A DNA stretch of 64,000 nt from contig CAMCFO010000012.1 of assembly GCA_945874155.1 (NCBI GenBank), positions 1 to 64,000 of the forward strand. Reading direction: 5' to 3'. The position numbers and the translations under genes were made by a program. The DNA comes from an uncultured Bacteroidales bacterium. Lineage in GTDB: Bacteria; Bacteroidota; Bacteroidia; Bacteroidales; UBA932. Within the stretch, counting starts at the first letter, position 1. Every line of letters begins with the position of its first letter. The notes below the pieces were generated by a model that saw only the letters and a program-made list of their open reading frames with translations, was not told the DNA's origin and searched no databases. Shown here one piece after another: positions 35,830 through 44,284 of this stretch.

Positions 35830-36657
35830 ATGGATGAACGAATTGTAAGAATAAACACTGCCGCTCAGTTTATCAGCTCGAAAATTGAGGGGAAAAAGCC
35901 ATTGGTAGGCATTGTATTGGGGAGCGGGCTTGGCAAACTGGCGGACAAGATTCAGAATCCCACAGTCATTCCATATTCCGAGATTCCGGGATTCCCTGTT
36001 TCCACCGCTGTAGGTCACAAGGGCAATTTCATCTGCGGCGAACTCGGAGGCAAGACCGTAGTGGCTATGCAGGGCCGGTTCCATTATTACGAAGGCTACC
36101 CTATGGAACTTGTCACCCTTCCGATAAGGGTGATGAAAGTGCTTGGAATAAGCTATCTTTTTGTCTCCAATGCAGCCGGAGGAGTCAATTATGACTTCAA
36201 GGTGGGCGACCTTATGATTATTCGGGACCATATAAACCTTCTGCCTAACCCGCTGATAGGCAAGAATCTGGACGAGTTCGGACCGAGATTTCCGGACATG
36301 ACCAGGCCTTATGACCTTGAACTCATCAAGAAAGCCGAATACATAGCAGCAGAACTGAACATTCCGCTGCACAAGGGAGTGTACATTGCAGGCACCGGTC
36401 CTTCATACGAAACACCTTCCGAATACAAGTATTTCCGTCTTGCCGGCGGAGATGCCGTGGGAATGTCCACGATACCTGAGGTGATTGTGGCCCGTCACAG
36501 TTCCATCCCGGTCTTTGGCATGTCTGTCATCACCAATGAGGCCCACGACGACTATTCCGAAGACTATGTCAATGACGGTGACGATGTTGTGAGAGCAGCA
36601 GATGCCGCAGCTGACAGAATGAGCCTATTGTTCGAAAAACTTATTGCATCCCTCTAA
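35830..36657 (+). CDS. Purine-nucleoside phosphorylase, copy 1 (6-oxopurine type)
   Basis: This 275-residue trimeric-type PNP cleaves inosine or guanosine with phosphate. The phosphate loop is [19 protein letters not shown] and [10 protein letters not shown] follow, and SNAAGGVN and [10 protein letters not shown] line the base pocket. Asn236 in SVITNEAHD aligns with human PNP Asn243, the residue that reads a 6-oxo base. It follows the deaminase by 69 bases and precedes its paralogue by six. Guanosine, inosine or 5'-modified inosines are the likely substrates. Confidence 0.93.
   Translation: MDERIVRINTAAQFISSKIEGKKPLVGIVLGSGLGKLADKIQNPTVIPYSEIPGFPVSTAVGHKGNFICGELGGKTVVAMQGRFHYYEGYPMELVTLPIRVMKVLGISYLFVSNAAGGVNYDFKVGDLMIIRDHINLLPNPLIGKNLDEFGPRFPDMTRPYDLELIKKAEYIAAELNIPLHKGVYIAGTGPSYETPSEYKYFRLAGGDAVGMSTIPEVIVARHSSIPVFGMSVITNEAHDDYSEDYVNDGDDVVRAADAAADRMSLLFEKLIASL
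36177..36224 (+). repeat. 48-base segment identical to copy 2 (36177-36224 and 37005-37052)
   Basis: These 48 bases match 37005-37052 exactly, including every third codon position, although the two PNP genes differ widely on both sides. It codes for [16 protein letters not shown]. Confidence 0.95.
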
Positions 36658-36663
36658 TTTTAT

Positions 36664-37482
36664 ATGGAATACAAAGATATAGAAATCATTGCGAACAGGC
36701 TGAGATCCATTATCGGGGATTTTCGTCCGGAAATCGGTATCATTCTCGGCAGCGGACTGGGCAAGTTCGTGGACAAGATTGAAGGACAGACGATTGTCAA
36801 TTACGCCGATTTGCCAGGAATGCCGGCAGCCACAGCCTTGGGCCACAAGGGCAATTTCGTATTCGGCACCGTGGCCGGAAAGAAGGTGGTGGCTATGCAG
36901 GGCCGTTATCATTATTATGAAGGTTTCGGGGTACAGACAGTGGTACTGCCTGTCAGGGTTATGATTTCGCTTGGCATAAGCAAACTGTTTGTTTCCAATG
37001 CAGTCGGAGGAGTCAATTATGACTTCAAGGTGGGCGACCTTATGATTATTCGAGACCATATCAATATGATACCCAACCCTCTGGTAGGAAAGAACATTTC
37101 CGAGCTCGGACCGAGGTTTCCGGATATGACCCGCCCTTATGACCTCCAGCTCATCCGACTTGCAAAGAGCATTGCGCAGGAGAAAGGAATAGAGCTGAAA
37201 GAAGGGGTGTATCTTGCCTGCACCGGCCCGACCTACGAGACTCCTGCCGAATACGCTTTCTTCAGAAAAATCGGCGCTGATGCGGTGGGTATGTCCGTTA
37301 CACCGGAAGTGATTGCCGCAAGGCACGCCGGCATCAGGGTTTTCGGCATTTCAGTGATTACTGACGAGGCTCACAGCAACCCTGAGGACTATGTCACGGA
37401 TGAGAATGAAATCATCGTTGCCGCCGAAGCTGCATCGGAAAAAATGAATATACTGTTTGAGAATATCATTGCCCGCTCTTGA
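36664..37482 (+). CDS. Purine-nucleoside phosphorylase, copy 2 (altered base pocket)
   Basis: This 272-residue tandem paralogue has GIILGSGLGKFVD, QGRYHYYEG and GPTYETPAEY intact. It differs at two pocket positions: SNAVGG replaces SNAAGG, and Asp234 in SVITDEAHS replaces Asn. In human PNP the equivalent Asn-to-Asp change is known to widen specificity to adenine nucleosides. It may therefore act on adenosine, methylthioadenosine or a related nucleoside. It is six bases behind copy 1 and overlaps the convergent barrel gene by 17 bases. Confidence 0.92.
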   Translation: MEYKDIEIIANRLRSIIGDFRPEIGIILGSGLGKFVDKIEGQTIVNYADLPGMPAATALGHKGNFVFGTVAGKKVVAMQGRYHYYEGFGVQTVVLPVRVMISLGISKLFVSNAVGGVNYDFKVGDLMIIRDHINMIPNPLVGKNISELGPRFPDMTRPYDLQLIRLAKSIAQEKGIELKEGVYLACTGPTYETPAEYAFFRKIGADAVGMSVTPEVIAARHAGIRVFGISVITDEAHSNPEDYVTDENEIIVAAEAASEKMNILFENIIARS

Positions 37483-38632
37483 GCTTTCCGGCATTGATTC
37501 CTTCCATCAGGTCGTGGAGATCGAATACGATTGACACGACCTGATTTGTTCCGGAGTACTGCCTCCTGTGGAAATGGAAAAACACGGAAGCCTTGATACT
37601 CAAGCCTTTGACAATTTGAGGCGCATAATAGATTTCAAGACGGTCGTACAAGCCTGAGGGTATTTCAGCGGTTGTGGAGGGACAGGAGGAACTCCAGAGG
37701 GACTTGCCCGGGTCTGCCATCTGATAGAAAGGATCACCGTGATAGAGGCCGTCCGCGTAAATCTGCTGTGTGTCATCTTTGCAGTACCAGTAGGGCTGAA
37801 GATTCTTACCGGCAACAAAACGGTTGGATATGCCCACTCCCCAATTCTGGACAGTGGCGACTATTTCCCCGGCGTAAGGGGCGGTAAATTTGCCGACGAA
37901 CTTGCGGTCCCTCTGCAAAGCTTGAAGCCAGCCTGCCCTCAGGGACAGATTCTGGACACCGGCGAAGGGAGCAAAATCAAAACTCATATATGGCTCGGCA
38001 AGAATGTCATCGACTACACCCCAAGCCTGTTCTGAGCAGGAATAGTGGTGCATATAGGCCTCCCACCCGAGTTTGAGCCATTTGAGCGGTGTGTAGCTTC
38101 CGGAGGTGAAAACGAAGAATTCCTCCCTTCTTGCCCCCTTCAGCAGTCCATTCCAGTCACATCCAAGTTCAAAATGGTATGAGGGATTGTCCCAGCTGAA
38201 GATTATGCCTTCGATGCTGTTGTCGTGGAAGGTGTAGTAGTCCGAAAAGAAGGCCTGAGACCACTCCCCTTTTGAGAATCTTCTCGGCATCACTCCGGCT
38301 GTTATGCTGAAATCACTGTGCTTGAATGAGACACCGAATCTGTACCAGAGTTGGAGATTCCAGAGGATTTCCTTGTCGGAGGTGCCGAATTCCTTTAGCA
38401 CATCCACACCGGCCATCAGTTGATGGGAGGTCTTTCCAGCCGTTGCACTGAAGCCTACCGTGGGCTCCAACCTGGCTCCGAACATGGTCAGGGAAGGCTG
38501 AAAAGAACTGTGGGTATCATATTCACGGTTGTCGAAACGGAGATCGAAACGTACATCATATTCGAAACGCACCTGGGCAGAGAGACCCAAGACGCAAAGC
38601 AGCAAAGCTGATATGAGTGATATTTTTTTCAT
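37466..38632 (-). CDS. Outer-membrane beta-barrel protein of unknown function
   Basis: The ATG at 38632 gives 388 residues with a cleavable signal peptide ending LGLSA-Q. The mature chain alternates hydrophobic and polar residues in amphipathic strands rich in Trp, Tyr and Phe (for example SYHFELGCDW, WLKLGWEAYM), as in outer-membrane barrels. I recognise no named family. Copies of similar proteins in Bacteroidota are often called porin-like or hypothetical. The last strand does not end in Phe (ends KLKSGQ), which is atypical for BAM substrates. Confidence 0.72.
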   Translation of the reverse strand: MKKISLISALLLCVLGLSAQVRFEYDVRFDLRFDNREYDTHSSFQPSLTMFGARLEPTVGFSATAGKTSHQLMAGVDVLKEFGTSDKEILWNLQLWYRFGVSFKHSDFSITAGVMPRRFSKGEWSQAFFSDYYTFHDNSIEGIIFSWDNPSYHFELGCDWNGLLKGARREEFFVFTSGSYTPLKWLKLGWEAYMHHYSCSEQAWGVVDDILAEPYMSFDFAPFAGVQNLSLRAGWLQALQRDRKFVGKFTAPYAGEIVATVQNWGVGISNRFVAGKNLQPYWYCKDDTQQIYADGLYHGDPFYQMADPGKSLWSSSCPSTTAEIPSGLYDRLEIYYAPQIVKGLSIKASVFFHFHRRQYSGTNQVVSIVFDLHDLMEGINAGKLKSGQ

Positions 38633-38641
38633 AACGCGATG

Positions 38642-38649
38642 CAAATGTA
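38642..38649 (-). promoter_or_regulatory. Putative -7 element (TACATTTG) for the barrel gene
   Basis: This lies nine bases before the ATG at 38632 on the minus strand, so a transcript from it would be nearly leaderless. This makes the start or the promoter doubtful. Confidence 0.3.
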
Positions 38650-38715
38650 GTCAATTATTCCTCATTCTTGGTCATTTTTTCTTGTTTGATAGACAATTAT
38701 GGTGTCAATTGTTTG

Positions 38716-38723
38716 TATTTTTG
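38716..38723 (+). promoter_or_regulatory. Putative -7 element (TATTTTTG) for the GSCFA gene
   Basis: The motif lies 28 bases before the ATG at 38751. The best upstream TTTG is 27 bases away, longer than usual. Confidence 0.4.
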
Positions 38724-38750
38724 CAGAATGTTGAGAAATGGAAGAATGGT

Positions 38751-39605
38751 ATGAAACTGAATACTCCCGTTGATTTTCCGCAGTCAAGGTTTGGACTTAG
38801 CTATGAGGATAGGATTATGGTGCTCGGAAGCTGTTTTGCATCCTGTACCGGACAAAAACTCGCTGAGAGGGGTTTTGATGTACTGGTGAACCCTTTCGGG
38901 ACGCTTTATAATCCGGCATCCGTCGCAAGTTGCATCGAAAGGCTTGAAAACGGAGAGCATTTTACTCCGGAGGACTGCGTGCAGCTTGGGGCCGGAAGCA
39001 CGAAGGTCTGTTCTTTTCATCACCATACTCTTGCGGCAAAGGACAGCGTGGAAGAATTTCTGCAATCTGCCAATATAGCTCTGGATAGGGCACGCGAGTT
39101 CTGGGACTCCTGCAATGTGATTATTGTAACTCTCGGCACTTCTTGGTGTTACAGACACAGGGAAAGGGATATCATTGTGGCAAACTGCCTGAAGCGCAAT
39201 GCCTGCGAATTCGAAAGATTCTTCCTGGGGCGGGAAAGGACGGTGGAACTGCTGGAGGCTATGGTTTCGAAAGGGAGGAAGGTTGTTTTCACTGTGAGTC
39301 CTATAAGGCATCTTGCGGACGGGGCTCACGGGAACAATCTCAGCAAGGCTAATCTGCTGCTCGGGATTGATGAGGTGGTGTCCGGACATCCGGATGTGGC
39401 GGAATATTTTCCTGCTTATGAGATAATGATGGATGAGCTGAGGGATTACAGGTTTTATGCGGAGGATATGATTCACCCTTCTGCCCAGGCTGAGAATTAT
39501 ATTTTCGAAAGGTTTATCGCTTGGGCGCTTTCTCCGTCCGAGCAAGAAAAATACCGCCTGAATGACAAGGCTTTCAGACGGTCCAGACATATCCCTATGT
39601 TGTGA
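38751..39605 (+). CDS. GSCFA-family SGNH-like hydrolase
   Basis: This 284-residue protein of the GSCFA family, related to SGNH esterases or acyltransferases, is of unknown substrate. The eponymous GSCFA is at residues 26-30, NPFGTLYNP follows, TLGTSWCY and SPIRHL are the block II/III motifs, and HPSAQAENYIFERF near 250 provides the likely catalytic His. The ATG at 38751 begins the conserved region; upstream codons to 38529 belong to the intergenic region. Bacterial members often act near cell-envelope polysaccharides, which is only context. Confidence 0.85.
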   Translation: MKLNTPVDFPQSRFGLSYEDRIMVLGSCFASCTGQKLAERGFDVLVNPFGTLYNPASVASCIERLENGEHFTPEDCVQLGAGSTKVCSFHHHTLAAKDSVEEFLQSANIALDRAREFWDSCNVIIVTLGTSWCYRHRERDIIVANCLKRNACEFERFFLGRERTVELLEAMVSKGRKVVFTVSPIRHLADGAHGNNLSKANLLLGIDEVVSGHPDVAEYFPAYEIMMDELRDYRFYAEDMIHPSAQAENYIFERFIAWALSPSEQEKYRLNDKAFRRSRHIPML

Positions 39606-39647
39606 GGATTTTGCCGAGGATTGCAACGCAGCAATCACCTTTTTATA
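39599..39647 (+). repeat. 49-bp direct repeat, copy A (overlaps GSCFA 3' end)
   Basis: This matches 39726-39774 at 46 of 49 positions. Copy A begins with the last codons of the GSCFA gene and includes an inverted pair GATTGC-AACGCA-GCAATC followed by ACCTTTTTAT, which could act as a weak terminator on the plus strand. The 78 bases between the copies hold no gene and no third copy. Confidence 0.9.
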
Positions 39648-39725
39648 ATGTCCAGCTTGATTTGGGCGGAAAAGGAGGTGAGTGCAAGGCGCAACGCCGA
39701 TGGCAAATACCGCAGCAACCTTTCG

Positions 39726-39774
39726 GTTGTGAGGATTTTGTCGAGGCTTGCAACGCCGCAATCACCTTTTTATA
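39726..39774 (+). repeat. 49-bp direct repeat, copy B (overlaps ffh 3' end)
   Basis: The partner of copy A, offset 127 bases. It contains the last 13 bases of ffh (the stop codon and RIK codons), so the repeated segment spans a coding end as well as intergenic DNA. Its inverted pair is weaker (TTGC-AACGCC-GCAA). Confidence 0.9.
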
Positions 39775-41099
39775 CGCCCAAATTGCCTGAGTGCATTGAG
39801 TTTGCCACCAGTACCCATAGCCATCTTCATCATCCTCCTCATCCCCTCAAACTGCTTAAGCAACTTGTTGACATCCTGAATACTGGTTCCGCTCCCCGCA
39901 GCAATCCTCTTCTTCCGGCTTCCGTTAATAGCCTCAGGATGCTCCCTCTCATAAGGGGTCATTGAAAGAATTACAGCCTCGGTGGTCTTGAAAGCCTTTT
40001 TGTTGTCAATATCCACATCCTTGAGCGCCTTGTCCATACCGGGCAGCATCCCGGCAATGTCCTTGATGTCACCCATCTTCTTGAGCTGCTGAATCTGATT
40101 ATAGAAATCCTGAAGGGTGAACTGATCCTTGGCTAGTTTCTTCTTGAGTTCACGTGCCTGCTTCTCATCGAACTGCTCCTGGGCCTTCTCCACGAGGGAA
40201 ACCACGTCACCCATTCCGAGAATACGGTCTGCCATACGCTGAGGGTGGAAGGCATCCAAAGCCTCCATCTTCTCACCCGTGCTGACGAACTTTATCGGTT
40301 TACCGGTGATGGTACGTATGGAAAGGGCTGCACCACCTCTTGTGTCACCGTCCAGTTTTGTGAGCACAACTCCATCAAAATCAAGCCTTTCATTGAAAAT
40401 CTTGGCTGTGGATACGGCATCCTGTCCAGTCATAGCATCTGCAACGAAGAGGATTTCGTCAGGATTAACGGCTTCCTTGAGAGTCGTGATTTCATTCATC
40501 AGTTCCTCATCCACTGCCAAACGTCCTGCCGTGTCTATGATCACCACAGAACAGCCCTCGGACTTTGCCTTGGCTATGGCCCGGCGGGCTATTGCTACAG
40601 GATCTTTCACATCATCCTCGGCATAAACCGGAACTCCCACCTGCTCGCCCAGCACCTTTAACTGGCTGATTGCCGCAGGACGGAAAGTGTCACAGGCTCC
40701 GAGCATCACCTTCATTCCCTTCTTGCTCTTGAGAAAAAGTGCCAGTTTGCCGCAGAAGGTGGTCTTACCGGAACCGTTCAGACCAGCCACCAGCACCACT
40801 GCCGGACTCCCCTTGAGATTCATCTCGGAGGTATTGCCTCCCATCAATTCTGCAAGCTCGTCGTGGACAATCTTGACTATCATCTGCTGAGGCTTGACTG
40901 CCGTGAGAACGTTCTGTCCAAGTGCCTTGGTCTTGACATTGTCACAGAACTCCTTGGCTGTCTTGTAGTTGACGTCCGCATCGAGCAGGGCTCTCCTGAT
41001 ATCCTTAAGGGCTTCTGCAATATTGATTTCGGTGATTTTTCCTTCACCCTTGAGAATCTTGAACGACCTCTCAAGTTTATCTGACAAATTTTCGAACAT
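39762..41099 (-). CDS. ffh: Signal recognition particle protein
   Basis: This GTPase targets nascent membrane proteins with 4.5S RNA (445 residues). It has an N domain, a G domain with GLNGSGKTTFCGKLA, ACDTFRPAA, DTAGRL and TKLDGDTRGG, and an M domain from about 300 with MGDIKDIAGMLPGM and the final SRKKRIAAGSG RNA-contact region. Confidence 0.97.
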   Translation of the reverse strand: MFENLSDKLERSFKILKGEGKITEINIAEALKDIRRALLDADVNYKTAKEFCDNVKTKALGQNVLTAVKPQQMIVKIVHDELAELMGGNTSEMNLKGSPAVVLVAGLNGSGKTTFCGKLALFLKSKKGMKVMLGACDTFRPAAISQLKVLGEQVGVPVYAEDDVKDPVAIARRAIAKAKSEGCSVVIIDTAGRLAVDEELMNEITTLKEAVNPDEILFVADAMTGQDAVSTAKIFNERLDFDGVVLTKLDGDTRGGAALSIRTITGKPIKFVSTGEKMEALDAFHPQRMADRILGMGDVVSLVEKAQEQFDEKQARELKKKLAKDQFTLQDFYNQIQQLKKMGDIKDIAGMLPGMDKALKDVDIDNKKAFKTTEAVILSMTPYEREHPEAINGSRKKRIAAGSGTSIQDVNKLLKQFEGMRRMMKMAMGTGGKLNALRQFGRIKR

Positions 41100-41126
41100 A
41101 ACCGATTGCTATTTCATTAAAGGTTG

Positions 41127-41134
41127 CAAATTTA
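41127..41134 (-). promoter_or_regulatory. Putative -7 element (TAAATTTG) for ffh
   Basis: A perfect -7 motif 28 bases before the ffh ATG. No -33 element was found at the usual distance. Confidence 0.5.
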
Positions 41135-41202
41135 GCTAAAATTTCCGAATTTTGCACGCGATTTGCACTTGGGAGACATTCTGATGTTTTTCCCCTCTAA
41201 TT

Positions 41203-42393
41203 TTGGTTATTTTGGATATAAAAACTTGTCTTTTCATTACAGCCGTGGTGGCTGCGACTCTTTCGGCACTGCTCTTTCTCATTAAAGTGCCGTCATCCCC
41301 CTATACCCGCAAACTGGCCAGCACCAAAAATTCAATTGCAGTGTGCTATTTCATAGCCTTTTGCATATTTTCCTGGACCTACTACCGCATCGATTTCGAA
41401 TGGAGCGAAACCTTTCCTGCTGTGATGACATTCATAGTCACTGCCATAGCCTCGTCCATTCTGTCCTATTCCCTTATGGGCCTGCTGAAGGAATCGTCTG
41501 CCTGGACAGACAGGAGCTGGCTCAACATTATGGTGGACGGTATCTGGGCATTGGGGCTTGTCAACTATTACGACCATCCGTCAAAATGGGTCAGGGTGCT
41601 GGCTTTCGCATCCAGCCTTGTTGTATTCGTCATCCAGTGCATCATCCACATCATCGTTTTCAACAAAACCTATATCGAGGCCCTGAGGAATCTTGAAATC
41701 TACTATGAAGAAGACGAGGAACACAAGATCAAATGGATAAGATTCTGCTATGCGATGATGATGCTCACGCAGATGTTCGTGCTTGTATATCTTTGTTTAC
41801 CAAGAGGTTGGATGAAGATATACGTTCTGTTCTACGGTCTGTTCATGCTCTATTTCGCAGTCAATTTCATAAGTTTTCTGGGCTCTCACAAACTGCTTCT
41901 GGATGCATTTGCCTACAAAACCCTCTCGGGAAGCGCACGTCAGAAGAAGGTGAAGAAAGTGGAGAAGGTGAGCAGGAAGAAAAGCAGCAACAACGACGAA
42001 ATCATCTACACCGACAATGACCTGCGCAAACTGGATGAATCCCTGGCCAAATGGGTGGAGGACGGTCGCTACAGGGAATACGACAAGAACCGGGATGAAA
42101 TTGCGGAAGAACTCAAGACCAGCAAGGAACTTATACAGGTCTATTTCAATGAAAAAGGCACTGATTTCCGCAAATGGAGGACCCAATTGAGAATTGAAGA
42201 CGCGAAGCAGATGCTGCTGTCCAGTCCGCAACTCTCAATCAACATCATAGCTGAACGCTGCGGATTCAGTGACCGTTCCAACTTCCATCGCCAGTTCCAG
42301 AAAATCGTGGGTTGTTCTCCGAAACAGTGGAGGGAATGCGGCGGCAAATTCACTGCAACAGATGAGTCTTCCAGAACTGAGCCTCTGAATTGA
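41203..42393 (+). CDS. Membrane-anchored AraC-family transcription regulator, non-ATG start
   Basis: The protein has an N-terminal membrane domain of about six helices in residues 1-235. A basic linker (KKVKKVEKVSRKK) follows, then a C-terminal AraC DNA-binding domain with SINIIAERCGFSDRSNFHRQFQK and GCSPKQWRE. No ATG is available: the frame opens after a TGA at 41182 and offers only TTG at 41203 or 41212, or ATT. It probably senses an envelope or small-molecule signal and acts on promoters nearby, but its targets are unknown. Its 3' end overlaps the convergent peptidase by 44 bases. Confidence 0.8.
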   Translation: MVILDIKTCLFITAVVAATLSALLFLIKVPSSPYTRKLASTKNSIAVCYFIAFCIFSWTYYRIDFEWSETFPAVMTFIVTAIASSILSYSLMGLLKESSAWTDRSWLNIMVDGIWALGLVNYYDHPSKWVRVLAFASSLVVFVIQCIIHIIVFNKTYIEALRNLEIYYEEDEEHKIKWIRFCYAMMMLTQMFVLVYLCLPRGWMKIYVLFYGLFMLYFAVNFISFLGSHKLLLDAFAYKTLSGSARQKKVKKVEKVSRKKSSNNDEIIYTDNDLRKLDESLAKWVEDGRYREYDKNRDEIAEELKTSKELIQVYFNEKGTDFRKWRTQLRIEDAKQMLLSSPQLSINIIAERCGFSDRSNFHRQFQKIVGCSPKQWRECGGKFTATDESSRTEPLN

Positions 42394-44284
42394 GCGAGAA
42401 TTCAGCTTGGAGTCCCCTGTAGCCGTGAAGGGCGTCCGGATAAATCATAAGGTCAAAATTTTTCCCGGCTTTCTGAAGAGCATCTATCAGCACCAGAGTG
42501 TTCTGGAAATGCACATTGTCGTCTCCCGTTCCGTGAGTGAGGAGCAAGGCGGGAGCAGTCTCGAAATCAGATTTGAATTCCTCCACATAATTCAGCACAC
42601 AGGACCTGGCGTAGCCTTCGGCATTGGTCTGCGGAGTTTCCATAAAACGCTCGGTGTAGTGGCTGTCATAAAGTGTCCAGTCATAGACTCCACCTCCGGC
42701 TATGCCACAGCGGAAACGCTCAGGATGACGCATCACAAGCATAGCGGTCATAGTGCCTCCGAATGAGAATCCTTCCACACCTATACGTCTCCCGTCCACA
42801 TAAGGCAGGGATGAGAGATAGTCAGCCCATTCACAGAAATCCTTTACCGGAGCGGAGGTAAGGTCCTTGTACACCTGGTCCTCGCCTGCCCTACCGTTAT
42901 GGCCGGCCGCCCTGGAATCACAAACGATTTTGATTATCCCGTTTTCAGAATACCAGGAGCGTGGCTTGCGGTACCTGTCCCTGACATAAGGGGTGTCCGG
43001 GCCTCCGTAAATTTCCATTATGACGGGATATCTGGTCTTTCCGCTATGGTCGAAATTCTCCGGGTAACTTATGATTGCGGGCAGTTCAAAACCGTCCGAT
43101 GTGGTCATCCATATCAATTCGGAGCGCAACTCCGGGTGTTCGTCCTGCTGCACAGAGATTATCTCAGTGCCTGTAGTGCGGCCTGCCTTGAGTTTGCATC
43201 TGATGTCTGAAGGCGGCGTGGTGCAGTTGGAAATCCTCGCAGAAAAGGACTTGAAATCATCTGCAATGACAATTCTTTCCGCATACTTGTCCAGCGGTGT
43301 AAGAGCCCTCGGCACTGAATAGGAAGCCTTTATCCCGCGAGGCAGGTCCAGACAGAAAAGCACTGTCCGAGGGGCACCGTCCAGACGGGCAGAAAAATAG
43401 AGCTTCCCGGACTTTTCATCCACCTTTAGCACAGCGGCATCCCACAGTCTGGAATCCGTAAGCCTGCGCACCTGCTCACCGTCGTAGGATATGAAATAGA
43501 TCTGGTCCCAGCCAGTCTCGAAGCGGCGTGCCACATACAGACCATTTTCGCCGAAGACCATATTCTCGAACCAGGATATCCAGGTTGGATATTTCTCATT
43601 ATATATCAATCTTTTACTTCCATCTTCAGCGGACACCGAAAACAGATTCAGGTCGTTCTGGATACGCGGAAGTGTGGGCACACAAAGTTCCTTTGAGTCC
43701 GATTTCCAGAAAGGAATGCCGAAATAGCCATCGCAAACGGCTCCCTCTGCAACGGAATCAGCGGGCATTGAATTGGCCACGGTGCAATCTCCTCCCATAA
43801 GCGGGAAGTCCGCCCAGACTATGGAACTGTCCCCCTCAGTGTCCACAAAACCGATTTTCACCAGAGGGTTCCACTGTCCGGCCTTGGGATAGCGGGTATT
43901 GTTCAGGCTGCCGGGATAGCCGGTGTGTCCAAGAGAACGGGTGTCTCCACCTGAATATGGGGAGTAAATCGGGAAATATGGCACTTTGCTGTTGTCAAAA
44001 TGGTAGAATGCTATCCTGCGGCTGTCCGGAGACCACCAGAACGCCCGGTAGCGGGAAGGCCTGCCGAGGATTTCCTCGTAATACACCCAGGAAGCATAGC
44101 CGTTCAATGTCAGCTGATCTCCGTCAAAGGTCAGCTGCCTTTCGCTGCCGCTTGCCACATCTCTGACCCAGAGGTCATTGGACCGGGTGAAGGCAATCTT
44201 CGTGGAATCTGGAGAATATGTAGGATTTACATCTAAGCAAACCGCTGAAAAACAGGCCAAAGCCCAAATCATTAACTTTATCAT
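42350..44284 (-). CDS. S9 family peptidase, DPP IV-like, N-terminally short
   Basis: This 644-residue serine exopeptidase would release dipeptides after proline or alanine in the periplasm. A signal-like hydrophobic start (MIKLMIWALACFSAVC) runs straight into the propeller. The DPP IV Glu-Glu motif is in YASWVYYEEILGR, and the hydrolase part has GFSFGGTM (Ser), GTGDDNVHFQN (Asp) and DALHGY (His). From memory of Porphyromonas DPP IV (about 720 residues), roughly the first 120 residues of the propeller are absent. The gene overlaps the helicase stop by four bases. Confidence 0.88.
   Translation of the reverse strand: MIKLMIWALACFSAVCLDVNPTYSPDSTKIAFTRSNDLWVRDVASGSERQLTFDGDQLTLNGYASWVYYEEILGRPSRYRAFWWSPDSRRIAFYHFDNSKVPYFPIYSPYSGGDTRSLGHTGYPGSLNNTRYPKAGQWNPLVKIGFVDTEGDSSIVWADFPLMGGDCTVANSMPADSVAEGAVCDGYFGIPFWKSDSKELCVPTLPRIQNDLNLFSVSAEDGSKRLIYNEKYPTWISWFENMVFGENGLYVARRFETGWDQIYFISYDGEQVRRLTDSRLWDAAVLKVDEKSGKLYFSARLDGAPRTVLFCLDLPRGIKASYSVPRALTPLDKYAERIVIADDFKSFSARISNCTTPPSDIRCKLKAGRTTGTEIISVQQDEHPELRSELIWMTTSDGFELPAIISYPENFDHSGKTRYPVIMEIYGGPDTPYVRDRYRKPRSWYSENGIIKIVCDSRAAGHNGRAGEDQVYKDLTSAPVKDFCEWADYLSSLPYVDGRRIGVEGFSFGGTMTAMLVMRHPERFRCGIAGGGVYDWTLYDSHYTERFMETPQTNAEGYARSCVLNYVEEFKSDFETAPALLLTHGTGDDNVHFQNTLVLIDALQKAGKNFDLMIYPDALHGYRGLQAEFSLNSEAQFWKTHLLQ

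Noticed and set aside
38784..39761. 325-codon open frame antisense to GSCFA, starting in the repeat region
   Set aside because: It mirrors GSCFA coding sequence and has no motif; the start lies in the 49-bp repeat spacer.
39599..39774. Possible minimal CRISPR
   Set aside because: Only two 49-bp copies with a 78-bp gap, copies overlap gene ends, and no cas gene is nearby.
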